Assembly: GCF_029633865.1 (NCBI RefSeq)
Contig: NC_079224.1
Span: 19,669,395 to 19,733,394 of the forward strand
DNA length: 64,000 bases
Direction: 5' to 3'
Source of the DNA: Lampris incognitus
Taxonomy: Eukaryota; Chordata; Actinopteri; Lampriformes; Lampridae
Shown: positions 45,935 through 58,720 of the stretch, piece after piece
Layout: every line of letters begins with the position of its first letter
Numbering within the stretch: the first letter of the stretch is position 1
Notes under the pieces: model-generated
The model's input: only the letters and a program-made list of their open reading frames with translations
Database searches by the model: none
Told to the model about the DNA's origin: nothing
Position numbers and translations under genes: made by a program

Positions 45935-48900
45935 TCCTAAAGATTCTTAATTATCAAAACTAAAATTCAAATTGATTATTGGGACAATTTTTAGGTTAGA
46001 TTAAGTTTCCTTTATTGATCCCTTTGGGGGAATTCAGTTACTGCAAATTAACCCATCCCAGCTGTGATCTGTGTAGCTAGGAGCAGTGGGGCTGCCGCCT
46101 TTATGCAGCGCTCGGCGACCAACTCCAGTTCTTTTCCTATTGACTCGGTCAGGGGCACAAACGGGAGTATGAACCCTAACATGCATGTCTTTTTGATGGT
46201 GGGGGAAACCGGAGCGCCCCGAGAAAACCCACCGCAGACACGGGGAGAACATACAAACTGCACACAGAGGACAACCTGGGATGACCCCCCCTCCCGCAAG
46301 GTTGGACAACCCCGGGGTTTGAACCCAGGACCTTCTTGCTGTGAGGTGACAGCGCTAACCACTGGGCCACCGTGCCGCCCAGTTTCTAGGATACCTTACT
46401 TGTCTGCAAAATTGCTTTGAATAAGGAAAATATTTTTCCTTTAGTGATGCCATACCATTTATCAAACTTTGCTGTTCACCCCTGACAATAGAAATGCATT
46501 CTAGATTTTCAGCTGAAAAAAAGTTTGACAGACTGAACATATTGCCTGTCAAATAGATCACTTGTTCATTCACAAGGTCAGTAAGTGACTAGATGAAAAT
46601 ATACAGAGGTTAGAGATGATCATATGCCCGCTCTTGGTTATACCATCACTGTCTGAAGAGTTCCTCTGAAACATTTGTTTTCCAGGGAGGGGTAGACACT
46701 GACCTGAAGCAGGCAGTCCACTGTTCCCTGGTACAGAGCTCCTCCTCTCTGGTTCATCATGCGGGTCCGCACCACATCCACTGGATTGGAAGCCAGAGCC
46801 CCTGCCAGGCCACACACGAAACTGGACCTGGGAGACCACAAGGCAAGAGGTCAAGGGAAAAGCTCGTGGCTGTGTGTTACCGTCTATTTCTGTTGCGGGT
46901 CTGAACTAAACAACAGCGTGGTTTCTGCAGCCAGCAAATACTTGATCCTTAAAGATTCACTTCCCAGATTTATTTTTGCACATCGTCAGAAATATACAAG
47001 AATTTGATATCAAAACAATCATGAAACACTCTTGAGGATGAGAACAGGAGAGTAAAACACTAAAAAGGTTGTTTTTTTAAGCAATAAATGGTTATATTTA
47101 TCAGAATCTGCTAATTGCAGTAATGAGGTCTGAATTAGCCAAATGCAGTAATGAGGTATGAATTAGCTAATCACAGTAATAAGGTATGAATTAGCTAATC
47201 GCAGTAATGAGGTATGAATTAGCTAATCACAGTAATGAGGTATAAAATTGGCTAATTATTTGACCAACAGTTGCAATACACATGGGTATTTAAATGGACC
47301 CGTCAGGTTGAGGGTGTTCTGTCAAGACCCATCAAATGAAAGAGCCTATCAAAAACGGATCAGATACGGATCGACTAGTGGATTCCTACTGTTCCTGTAG
47401 ATGCACTGCTTGCGCGCTTTCACTTTGCACATGAGCAGATCCGTTTCCTCTGCAGAAAACCATATGTTTCTCCAACTTGCCAAATCCACCATTTAAATAG
47501 TAAAGCACCAAGGTGCAGGACACTTGGCTTTTAAAGGGGATGGGAGATGACACTGATTGGTTTGATTCATGTTACGCCCGAAACCCACCTACAATTAATT
47601 AAGAGACTAAGTACAACCCCTTCATGCCTTGCGCCTTACTTTGCACCCAGATTGTGCCTTTTTCTGCTTCTGGTGTGGTAAGATGGTGTCACGAATTCAC
47701 ATTCGCAGCAGCCTCACCCAGTACCGTCCATGCAGGGGTCTTTGTCTGCATCCACGTCTGAGTTTGTGTCTTCGTCTGATGGCTGGGAGAGCTGGTGCTG
47801 GATCGGCTGGGGGAGCTTGGTCTGCCGTGTCCTGTGGGCCTGGGGACCACGGGCCTGCTCGGAGCTGTGCCCAAAGAGGAAACACTGAGGACAGTCTGAA
47901 AGGACGCGGAAGCGGGGCAGACTGAGCCAACTGCTAGCCCATGCAGACCGGCAGTTCCAATAACACTGAGGGCGGTCTGGCAGCGGCCTCACCTGGCGTT
48001 GACTGTGGTGTTTTTGGAGTCGGCGCGTGGAGTGCGGGGAGGTGTGTCGAGGGTGCCTGGCTGGGAGAGCTGGTGTTGGATTGGCTGGGACAGCTTAATC
48101 TGCTGCATCCGGTGTCCATGCAGTGTCTTTGTACACATCCATGTCTGGGTTTGTGTCTTTGTATGATGGCTGGGAGAGCTGGCGCTGGATTGGCTGGGGG
48201 AGCTTGGTCTGCTGTATCCTGTGGGCCCAGGGACCACGGGCCTGCCCGGAGCTGTGCCCAAAGAGGAAACACTGAGGGCAGTCTGACAGGACGTGGAAGT
48301 GGGGCAGACTGAGCTAACTGCTAGCCCATGCAGACTGGCAGTTCCGATAACATTGAGGGCAGTCTGGCGGCGGCCTCGCCTGGCGTTGACTGTGGTGTTT
48401 TTGGAGTCGTTGTGTGGAGTGCGGGGAAGTGTGTCGAGGGTGTCTGGCTGGAAGAGCTGGCGTTGGATTGGCTGGGACAGCTTGGTCTGCTGCGTCCGGT
48501 GGGTCCAGGGACCATGGCCCTGCCCGGAGAGGAAACACCGAAGGCGGTCTGACAAGACACGGAAATGGGGCAGGCTAAGCTAACTGCTAGCCCATGCAGA
48601 CTGATAGTTCCAACAGTCACCCTGGCTTGGCATTCACTCTCTTGGACAGTGACTTTTTCTTTTTTCTTTCTTGGATATGTTGGATATATGCATTTTGGTA
48701 GTTTTTGTGGGTTTTTTTGTAGTTTGGATATATGTGTTCTTTTAGGTTTTGGATATGTGTTTTTGTCTTTGTGTTGAACTGGTGTAGGCTGGGGGAAATG
48801 ATATTTCGTACAAATAAATTTTTCTGAATCCTGATTATGGGCCGTTGAGCTAGCAAAAGTGGATTTGGACATGCACCTGCGCCATGTGCTTCAAAAGACC

Positions 48901-51409
48901 ATGCACTGGAGATCATTTAAATAGGGCCCAAAACGTTCCATTTCCAAAACTACACATATGAAAAATAAATCCAACCACTAGTTTATCTGGATAACTTATA
49001 TACAGAGGACAAAGTGTTAGCATTTTGTCAACCAAAGGATTTCAGTTATCTATCATGGACATTCAAGCACCAATACTTGTTTTAAAGTTGGTTACTCAAA
49101 CATCTGGACAGAGTAGGTTTTACTTTTTCTGAAATGATGAGAGAAAGTGAAATCAATTTCAGATATCATTTCGGTGCCAAAGTCTTCCTAGAAAAGGCTT
49201 ATATAGTACGAGTATGCAATACAAGCATATGCTTGTACATGTATCCAAGTGTGTCTGTAAAGTTTACTTCATGGCTCTTGTCTAAAGGTCTGTTTCTATA
49301 AATACAGTCAAGTAGGGGCTTGTTGGCGGAATGATGTTCGGTGTCACTGAAACCTACTCAAATGTCAAGTAATTAAAATGTATATTTAAACACCTAGTGT
49401 GCCAAGTTTGCACAAACATAAGGTACATGGCTGCCGGTCCTGAATTAGCATTAACATTGCTATGTGCTCTGATGGCATTTTGTGGTGCAGAATGATGGTT
49501 TCATATCTAGCAGGAGTCAAAACGAAAGTAACTTTCAGTCAAAATGTGTCAACGAAACCCTATTCGGTTTATTATCTGCATCAACTGATTTTAAAAACAA
49601 CCTATTGTGATTTTAACTCATTTTTTATCCATCTGACCAGGGAAGAAAACATAAATGATCTCTTTGGCTTTCTTTGCTCCACCTCACAAGTGACTTCCTA
49701 TCTTTAATGATAAAACAAGAGACACCGTGCACTCTGTACCCCAAACAAGCCTTTTGTCAATGCCACTCACAGGAAGTGTGTGTAGACTGTGTCCCCCATG
49801 TAACCAGACAGGATCAGATGTTTCTTGGTGATGTCATAGACTGGCAGCTCAACTCCAACCACGATGGCCGCTCTCTGAGCTGTAAGAGAGACACCCTGAC
49901 AGAGAAAGAGAGCGAGAGAGAGAGAAAGAGAGAGAAAGAGTGTTTTCAACCAGTGTCCTACATAGACAGATCTAAATTGATGGGTACAAAATGAAGTACT
50001 TATAATTCAGGCAAGGTTTTTTGTGTGCCCAAGTGTGCATACCTTCCATAGCCCTCTCGTACCCTCTTCCTGGTAGATGTTGATGAAATTGCCCATCATG
50101 CTGCCCTGGATCACATTTCCCTGAGCCTGCATGCGGATCTGAGAGACACGGACATCAAGAGTTGCTCATGTACTTGATAGGGGTCCAGAAAGAACAGATG
50201 CCCCCCCCCCCTGCGCACGCACGCACACACACACACACAGCCTGAAGAGATTGCTAAACTGCTTAATGCTGACTGAGGCAAATAAAAAGCTATTTGATAA
50301 GGCCTCCTTCAGCATGCAGACAAAAGGCTCATACTGGGGATTTATGGCAAGAACAATGCCCTGAAGCATTGATCTCATTCTCTTTCCACTGTCTCCAAAA
50401 ATCTCAGAAATGTTTATTGACTTGGTAACAAGTACACTGCAACCAAAACACAATGTTCAAATCTGCAGCCATATCCATTACCCTTTAACAAAGAGCCCCC
50501 CCACACACACACACATAAACTCTACAGATCATACTTGAGGATTCATATCATTTACAGAACACTATGTAAGTCCTACAGAGCTTAGTCTATAAATAAGCCA
50601 CAAGTGGGGGTCATACTGGCATCACGTTGCCCTTCACTCCATTAGGCTCTCAACCAAAACCACACCCGCAGGTCTTTCAATGGTTACGTTAATAGAAAAG
50701 GAAGCAAGTTACCCTATTTCTGAAAACAACATTGGGGAAGATTTGCCCCAAGGATATTTGACTTACTTCAGATTTATTAGAAAACAAAGGCGGTCTAAAA
50801 GGGGATGGTTCAGTTTTAAACTGCCGCTGCCCATATTTGCAGCAGTTCCAGAAGATCAAACAAAACCAGTTCCCTGGAGTTGGGGATTGTTGATGGTACC
50901 CATGTGCAGTTTGAGAAACATCGGGACATTACAGGAGAATTGTGTGCGAGTGTTTGTTTGCATACATTTTCTGTGTTAACTACCTTCAGCACATCAGTGG
51001 GGTTGGCGATGGAGGATGAAACGACTCCGGACAGAACGCCACAAGCCACATTAGTCATTAAAGTCTCATCTGAAAGAAGAATCACAGGAATACTGTAACC
51101 GTCAACGGACTGCTTTTCTAGCCACCAGGAGATACAGCATTGAAATGCACCACTATGCATTAAATAGACACACAGTTAAAATGACCCATCATTGGCCCGA
51201 TGCAGTCAGACAGTGTGTGTGTGTGTGTGTGTCTCACCCTCAGGTCTGTCAACTATTAATCTTTTGAGGGTCTGGTAGGTCCCAATCTTTATGGTCCCAT
51301 AGGATGCTTGACGCAACATGGCAGGGGCAATACTGTGAAAAAAAAGAGAAAAAAGGGAACAATTGTAGAAATGAACACTTTGTTTTAGTCTAAATGACAT
51401 CGTCAGACA

Positions 51410-51481
<72 letters not shown>

Positions 51482-51830
51482 GACTCACCCTGAGTATAGA
51501 GCTCTGATGCCCTCCTCTCTGCATACCCTGACGATAGCATGCAGCATGCCTCTATAGCGGATCTCTCGGTATTTGCTGTCGCCCACTTGACCTTGAACCT
51601 GAAGCCGCGTCTTGGCCAAGTCGATTGGAAATGTTCCTGTTTCATAAGAAACAGGAAGAAGAAGAAGAAAAATAGTTGTTTTTAGCGAACGTAGCGGTGA
51701 TTACTACAACTCAGCCAGGCCCTTGAGGCTCCTGAAAGCCTACAGCCGACAGAAAACGACACCCACCGCACTCCGCCGTGACAGAGGCCAGTCCGCCGAA
51801 GACAAAGGGTTTCCAGCTTCCGTTGGACAT
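45089..51830 (-). CDS. slc25a30: Mitochondrial carrier SLC25A30 (KMCP1), complete, 9 coding exons
   Basis: Inner-mitochondrial-membrane solute carrier of the SLC25 family, close to UCP5/SLC25A14. Coding exons in gene order: 51767-51830, 51489-51636, 51238-51332, 50984-51069, 50043-50138, 49771-49895, 46704-46827, 45599-45679, 45089-45130 (861 nt, 286 aa; human SLC25A30 is 291). All junctions are GT-AG and the frame is kept throughout. Three carrier repeats are visible through their PxDxx(K/R) signatures: P25-K30, P126-K131 and P220-R225. The segments [15 protein letters not shown] and [12 protein letters not shown] match SLC25A30, whereas SLC25A14 has RGLWRGVVPTAQRAA and GDTILTHFVSSF, so the assignment is firm. 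The loop after MMNQR is about five residues shorter than in human, which accounts for the length difference. Intron 6 (46828-49770) carries a retroposon and a minisatellite; intron 7 (45680-46703) carries a SINE-like repeat. No canonical poly(A) signal was seen close after the stop. Confidence 0.96.
45885..45930. repeat. (CA)23 in slc25a30 intron 7
   Basis: A CA run within the intron between exons 7 and 8. Confidence 0.95.
46000..46381 (-). mobile_element. SINE-like element related to family A, in slc25a30 intron 7
   Basis: The reverse-oriented tRNA-like head lies at about 46310-46381 (gctaaccactgggccaccgt, gccgcc). The body is like the copy at 26950, and the far end reads ttcctttattgatccctttg. 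It lies within the intron between exons 7 and 8. The flanks (tttttaggttag / tttctaggatac) could be a decayed target duplication. Confidence 0.65.
47111..47258. repeat. 28-bp minisatellite, five copies, in slc25a30 intron 6
   Basis: The word cagtaat recurs at 47118, 47146, 47174, 47202 and 47230, exactly 28 bases apart. The unit reads roughly gaggtatgaattagctaatc plus cagtaat. Confidence 0.95.
47690..48836 (+). mobile_element. Retroposon family C with internal tandem duplication, in slc25a30 intron 6
   Basis: The same family as at 19190, here forward. A block beginning gaaacactgagg recurs at about 47878, 48264 and 48531, together with its ctaactgctagcccatgcag segment, so the element is internally repeated two to three times. 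The 3' end reads caaataaatttttctgaatc near 48815-48836. The parallel reading frames over this stretch are repeat translations, not a gene. Confidence 0.65.
51213..51231. repeat. Short (GT)n at the slc25a30 exon 3 donor
   Basis: In the transcript this is a (CA)n tract that begins about five bases after the exon 3 donor (GTGAGACACAC). Confidence 0.93.
51412..51477. repeat. (AC)33 near the slc25a30 exon 2 donor
   Basis: In the transcript this is (UG)33, beginning about a dozen bases after the exon 2 donor (GTGAGTCTGTCTG). Confidence 0.95.
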
Positions 51831-52110
51831 TTCGGCCGCCTTCTAACCTCGCTCTGCTGAACTCCTCCCGGTGAATTAGGCGTAAACGGACCCGTTTCGT
51901 TTCACGCAGTCGCTTTTAAGCGTTGAGCCGTGTTTCGTTTCTCTGCCGGCGTTTGTCAAGACCGGTGTTATAGTTGACTCCGCCCCTTTGCCGGGAAGCG
52001 CCGCGTCGGATTCGCCTTCTCTCTTCCTTGCGGAGCCAGTTGCCAGGCGACCGGGCCGCTCGATTGAATGGTACGCGGCGGCGCGTAGGGGCGGCGCGGC
52101 GGAGGGTTTA
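51831..52110 (-). promoter_or_regulatory. slc25a30: GC-rich 5' flank of slc25a30 (probable CpG-island promoter)
   Basis: This region is rich in CpG and contains GC-box-like strings (ccgcccc near 51980, ggggcggcg near 52090). It sits immediately upstream of the slc25a30 ATG and stands out from the AT-rich sequence beyond 52140. This is typical of a housekeeping promoter. No TATA box is visible. The start site is not placed. Confidence 0.45.
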
Positions 52111-55100
52111 CACACGCAGTTTAATGAGACTTTAGTTTACCCACCTTTACAAGGGCCGATATATATCTTCATTACATCAATTCATGCAATACATGCAGCG
52201 GTATCAAACCGATGGAGGTTGTGGAGAATAACATAATTTAATGGGAAAATACATAAACGAATGCGTTTCTGAAAATGTTGTCCACGTCGGTGGTTGGTTG
52301 CGAAAATGAGGAGGACTGACTGAGGATCGTAGTTTATATCCACCTATTCATCACTACACTGATCTCAAGTGAATTTTGTGGAGCAAGTCCACTCCACAAG
52401 GACCCTAAATGCTGATACTGAATGTAATGCGGGAGCTGTTGAACCTGACGCAACAGGTGAACCTAACGTACCCGGAAAGGTGGAACACCCACACAGTACC
52501 CCTCAGGACAAGGGTTGGGTACATGACTGAATTAAACCTTGTGGGCTTTTCTTTTCCTCGCCCAAATAGTTTTACCCACTGCTACAAAAGGAAAACTACA
52601 AAAGGTAGATTGAGGCTCAGACAGAAAAAAAAGAGAAAGAGAAAAAAGAAAGAAAGAAAGAAACAAAAACACTAAGAGCAAATATGGCTTTGTTCTTCTA
52701 ACAGTTGTTTGAACCGTAATTCAAGCCAATTTTTTCTTTTATCTTCCCCAAGTAATCATCACCTTTGCAATCGACCATCTGCAAAATATACAAGTAAGAT
52801 GACAAATGATTACACTCTCTTGATAAAGCAGCTTTTTTTCGTGCTGAGAAAATCAAAGCCTTTGTACATTAAAAATATTGTTTTCAAAAACAAAACACAT
52901 GTGTTATCAGTTTCTATAGAGCCCTGCATGCCACAGACACACGTCAACAAACACGTCTCGCGATACCTGTATCCAGTCCACCCATGCACCTAAGCGTGAA
53001 GGGGACTCGTATTTCCCCATCCCTCTGCTTCAGCCCTGTCCACGAGAGACAAATGAGTATAGGAAATGTATGGCGGTGGTGGTAGTTTGGGTCGGCAGTG
53101 TAGCCTACTACTGGCTGTGAATACAACATTCCTCTAAGCCACAGAAAGGTGCATCTCATCATCATGCATGGGCTGTAATGCCACTCTTGACACATGTCCG
53201 GACATGCACACACTGTCAGCCCACACAGAAATACCAGTTTCACAAAAAAGCGAGTTAGAACAGACTGGCTGACTACAACTGTAGTTGTGCAATAGTCAAT
53301 CAATCGTTATTTTCCTATACCCATTTAATTCAGTTTGGGGTTGCAGGGAACTGGCAGCCCGTACCGGAAGACAGAGCACCGGTCCATCTCAAGACACGTA
53401 AGGACATATTGTTAGCCACATGAACAATCTGGAGCCTCAGCTGCTTGAGATGCATGACTTTAGACAGTGACAGCACCCGCAGCATCAACATCGGAGAATG
53501 GCTACAGATGAGCTGCGATGGAGGCGAGGAGAGCTGCGATGGATAGGGAACGGTGGAAGAGACTTGTTGAGGCATCAGCTGTGCTCCTGCGATCTCCATA
53601 GGTCACGGAACTGATGACGACGAGCACCCGCCAGGGAAACCCCGGGGAACACAAAAAGCAATGCCAACGAGGCACCAGTATTATTTGAAGTTGCACTACC
53701 AATCTATTGACACTAGAGGGCAGAATTAGACCAGACTATATTTTAATCAGTCCGAGTCGACCGCAGACAAGACTCATAGCCAATAATGTAATTGCCTTGA
53801 GCTTTTTGTCTTGCAACACAGATAAACAGCTTGGCAATAAGGCTCACACAGAAAACGAGTCTTACATGTTGCAAGTATTCAAATTTTTTTTTTTGTGCAG
53901 AACAACAAAAAGGCAACAAGGTACTGAACACGCCACGTGTATCAAGCAGAACACGTGCCACATGTAAGAATTATTTTCTGTGCGATCCTCATTTCATTAT
54001 CTAACTTGTACCAGCTGCACACCGCAAAGCAACTCCTCTTTTTATACATTGCTGTGAATTTTGCTTTGGGATTCCCTTTTCTGTCCTCACACCTTTTGGA
54101 TAAAATAGACCAGCTTCTACTCTCAATTCCACCCACCCCTCTTTCATCGCGGACACTAGCACCAGCGCTGGGTGGTAATAATCACAAGAAATCGTCTCAC
54201 AGCTGATGTTTTGTAAATGCACATACATATCTGCCTTTCCATTTAAGAGGAAAATCAGCTTGGCTGCACATCGCTGACTGCACAGGTCACACAGGTCACA
54301 ACAGGGGTGGTGCTTTGACTTTTACTTCCGTGTCCTTTTCTTTTCAGGGCCTTCAGCAGCGGTTGTGGGACTCCATGCTGTTTTGAGAGCACCTCGGTAA
54401 AAACCCTGGGCACGTACTTGGTGCCTTTTGGGGACATTTCATCAGAGGCATTTTGTTTTCTTAATTTTATATTTTCCCCTCGCAATAAATAAACACAGGG
54501 GAAATGACCAGTACACAGTACAGGTAGCGACCACAGCAAAGGACTTGTTTGAAGAATATGTGTTCTGTTGGACTAGCTCGTTTGACTGTCCGTGATCATG
54601 GCTGCAGCTTGTCTTGAATGGATGTTTCCGGAGATGCAATGCATCGCTGTCTGCAAATGGCCTCCATTTGATCTTATCCATTTCCCATCACATTTGTCCT
54701 TCTGGAATCAGCTCCTGGGGAGCAATGGGTGTACACACGTGACTGCAAGACATTCATCTCCGGCATATTTATTATGATCATATGGTAGTTGTATTGTTTG
54801 ATTAATGGGTTGGCTATGGGTCACTAACCTCAGTATTGCCATCAGTACATTATTAACGACCGAGGAGAACGAGGAAGTGTGAATGTGAACGTGCGCGCGC
54901 GTGCGGGCGTGTGATTGCATGTACGCACACAAGCTACACATGACGTGCGGGACGGAAATAAACAAACGGAAATTTTGCAGTTTTATCTGAAAACCAATAA
55001 ACGGAGAGGAGCGTAATGTATCTAAAAAAAACAAACATATTTAATATGGCGATTTGTCAAAAGAGCAAGGGCAAGGACCAGGGATGGAAGAGGAGTGGAT

Positions 55101-55287
55101 ATATCTGTATTTAGAGGTCTCTGCCTGTACTAAATACAGGCTTGTGAATACCGCCAATTTATTTTTGGAAGGAGGGAAATTGACCTGCATGATATGATCA
55201 TTTGATTGAGCTGCAGATCAGATTTGGAGATCTAGCAACACAGAGCTGACTGTAGTCATGGAAGGTGCTGTGGACAAGACTACAAAT
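52111..55287. other. Sequence upstream of slc25a30, no certain gene
   Basis: No recognised protein. A 94-codon minus-strand frame at 54255-54539 is protein-like in part but unmatched. A CGCG/CG-CA tract lies at about 54891-54910. Confidence 0.4.
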
Positions 55288-55500
55288 TCTTTTCAGAATC
55301 ATGTTTATTGGGCATGTAGGTCTGCACGTACATGGGATTTGACTCCGGTTTCGTGGCTGTCTCGGTGTACTTAACATGGAATAACAACACTACAGCACAA
55401 CCATCTTCAGATTACTGATTTATACCGGCGAAACAAGAGGTGATAAAGTGCAATGGTGCGGAGAATATATCAGAGATGCTGAGATAGAGGCTCTCTAAAG
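55288..55500 (-). mobile_element. L2-type LINE 3' UTR fragment
   Basis: The words cagaatcatgtttattgggc and gggatttgactccggttt resemble the LINE 3' end at 505-600 (gaatcagaatcagctcgtgt; gaatttgactccggttta). Only the 3' UTR is present. Confidence 0.55.
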
Positions 55501-55977
55501 CACAGCTGTACCTGGCCAGACAAACACGTAGACTGAAGGCACCCAGTAAACAGCATTACTGCACACACAAAAAATCACGATTTTATGCCAGTATGGCTCT
55601 ATGTGCACACGCGCGCGCACGCGCGCACACGCACGCACGAGTGCAATACGAACACACTTTTTCGCAGCACTCTCTGTTCTGTCCTCTGGCATGCTGTGTG
55701 ACGTTATTGTTTCATCTACATAGGAGCGCTTGTTTTGTCCTCTCTATGAGTGACTGCGGGGACATTGTACTAATGTCACTGAGCATCACTTTACTGCTAT
55801 TAACCACTGAAGTCTGTGTGTGTGCGTGCGTGCGTGTGTGTGTATGTGTGCGTGTGTACTCTAGTAAAATGAGATTGTGAGCTAAGGTGCTTCGTGGACA
55901 TGGTACAACACAGCAAGATGTGAGAAGCAGAATTGCTCTCAATATACAAAAACTCAAATTACGCTGTCAAGCAGGCG

Positions 55978-56051
<74 letters not shown>

Positions 56052-56122
56052 TATGAGGTCTTGGAAAACCGAAGTCTTTCAGCTTTTCAAGAAAGATCGG
56101 GATGGTATCCTCCGAGTATGGG

Positions 56123-56191
<69 letters not shown>
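55978..56191. repeat. (CG)n-(AC)33 and (GA)n blocks
   Basis: GCGCGCGCGC runs into (AC)n to 56048, and (GA)n follows at about 56126-56191. Confidence 0.95.
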
Positions 56192-56192
<1 letters not shown>

Positions 56193-56619
56193 GAGGGGAG
56201 GGTGAAGGCATGAGCTGTCTTTTGAAGGGCTTAAACACACGTCCTTGACTAGTTTCTCTGTCTGCGTGTCACGTCTCTTTTCCCCCACAGATAACTTCCC
56301 TGCAGCCCGTTTAGTATACGGATTAATCAAAGCTATTTGAAAACCCTAACCGTGCCCATCCACTGGTGATATGCTCTGAGCAGAAAAGGCGACTAACCCA
56401 GCCTACGGTATATGGTGGAGGGACCTTCGGCGCTCCTCAGCAGTGTGCCAGTCCTGTTGGTCACAGCTTCGGCTTGTGGTACCGACGTACATTTAAGAGA
56501 GGCGAGCGAGCTGAAAAACAGCTGTCAGTTTTACCATCTTTACTATTCTATGAGGATTATCATGGCAAGGAGGGCTCGCTAATGTGAAGCTCTGGTTCAC
56601 ATAAGCAGTCTGAGACAAT

Positions 56620-56953
<334 letters not shown>

Positions 56954-57179
56954 GGGTGTCCTACTTGTTTACGTGCCCCCTCTCTCTGCTCCTCTTCACA
57001 CCCAGCAGCTCTGATGACGTGGAGACATCACGATGAAGATGATCGTGACACGCGCCAATCTGATTGGCCGGCATTACACAGCGACTCTGCCTGCTCATCG
57101 GATCTGGTTCAGGTCTCTATTTAAGTGTCGGGCCTCGATTACACAAAGCAAGCAGCCACGTCATACTGACGTGATAAGT

Positions 57180-57768
57180 AATTTCATTTTTTGCCCAGAC
57201 CTGTATGATATACGGAAATAAGTTTTACATACGTCAGGAATAAATGAAATATCGTTTCCCACAGCCCACAGCAGTGCACCACAAGACAAAAAGACATATC
57301 CAAAAACTGCAATAACTACAAGAACACACATATCCGAACTAACACATATATCCAAACTAAAACATATAGCCAAACTAACACAAATATCCATACTGAAAAA
57401 AAAATCACCGTCCAAGAGAACGGACGCCAGGATAACTGTCGGAACTGCCGGTCTGCATGGGCTAGCAGTTAGCTTAGCCTGCCCCACTTCCCCATCCTGT
57501 CAGGCCGCCCTTGGTGTTACCTCCTCGGGTGCAGCTCCAGGTAGGGCCGTGGTCCCTGGGCCCACAGGACGCAGCAGATCAAGCTCTCCCAGCCAATCCA
57601 GCACCAGCTCTCCCAGGCATAAAATGCGAAGACAAAACGTAGACGTGGACAAAGACACTGCATGGACAGTACTGGATGAGGCCACCACTCACATGAATTC
57701 ATGCCGCCATCTTCCCACAGGTGCTGGGTAAGGCTGCTGCAAACGTGAATTCGCGCTGCCATCTTTTA
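57180..57768 (-). mobile_element. Retroposon family C, reverse orientation
   Basis: Shares gggctagcagttagcttagc, the (atatccaaactaacaca) stretch and the gctgccatctt 5' units with the copies at 19190 and 47690. It has no target duplication that I could define. Confidence 0.65.
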
Positions 57769-58004
57769 TCATGTCATCATTCATCAAATATATATAGTAT
57801 ATTTATTTATTTATTTATTTGTTTGTTTTTTGTGGGGGAGGGGGCAAGATAGAAGATATAGAGCCAACATCCCTTCACAAGACATCATTACAAATCATGA
57901 CATGCACTTGATGTATTTATTGCTTTTTATGCTTTGAGAGTGTGTCTTGAAATAAATGTGGGAATATAATGTGTACTTTAAGGTGTATGGATCTAATATA
58001 TGCG

Positions 58005-58007
<3 letters not shown>

Positions 58008-58078
<71 letters not shown>

Positions 58079-58140
58079 ATTTGGATTTGTGTCTGTGTGT
58101 GTGTGGGTGGGTGCGGGAACCGGGATGGGGGTGGGGGGTG
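58008..58140. repeat. (GT)35 followed by G-rich sequence
   Basis: The GT run spans about 58008-58077. It is followed by ggtgggtgcgggaaccggga and further G runs to 58140. Confidence 0.93.
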
Positions 58141-58382
58141 GAGCTGGTGGAGAGTGCTTTGTTTGGAGGCCTCTCATTCCTGCTCCTCTCAGCAGATTCC
58201 TGGATGTCCAGCCGAGGTTTCCGTTGCTTCTCTGGATGGCTGTGAGGAGCACACGGCCCTTCTGCCCTGTCAGCAAGACTCCCTTATCAAGGTCCTCTGC
58301 TGCTCACAGCCTTGGCCATAACCGAAGGCCTGAAAAATAACTTAAGGTGCGAGATTGCTTATTAATATAAAATGCTGTGAAG

Positions 58383-58508
58383 ATGGCGGCGTTTGGGAAA
58401 CCATTGACAGCCAAACGGTTCAAACTTGGCCGAGACCTAAACTTCGCCAAGGACATTGAAGTTGACTCTGTCCTTCGGTTGAAGAAGAAGAGCCTATCAG
58501 CGATTTGA
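58383..58508 (+). CDS. 41-codon frame with strong start context, unrecognised
   Basis: The frame starts gaagATGGCGGCG, the style of a vertebrate first exon, and reads MAAFGKPLTAKRFKLGRDLN and then FAKDIEVDSVLRLKKKSLSAI. The composition is protein-like (charged, no repeats). It ends in TGA soon after, and a GTAAGG donor-like word follows at about 58517. It could be a first exon, a pseudogene or a transposon piece. I know no match. Confidence 0.25.
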   Translation: MAAFGKPLTAKRFKLGRDLNFAKDIEVDSVLRLKKKSLSAI

Positions 58509-58720
58509 TAACGTGTAAGGTGACAGCCCCTGTAGTAAGTAGGGCGGCTGTAGCCCATGGGTTAGAAAAGAGAGGCCTGTGGTTGGAGGGCTGCGAGTCT
58601 GAATAAGTCGGAGTAAATGTGTAATTTTCTCAACAGCTACCACCAAGGCACCTTTACTGTGAGGTATTTTACTCACGGGGTCTGCCCAGTGGGTGTTAGT
58701 GTAAGACTGGTTGTGTAGTC

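Noticed and set aside
47111-47258. Regularly spaced 28-base repeats resembling a CRISPR array
   Set aside because: The units are contiguous without unique spacers, and the genome is vertebrate.
47697-48872. Several overlapping frames of 90-190 codons on both strands
   Set aside because: They lie in the internally repeated family C retroposon within an slc25a30 intron and show no domain.
54255-54539. 94-codon minus-strand frame with a lysine-rich, protein-like middle
   Set aside because: No family recognised, no convincing splice or start context; left as undecided background.
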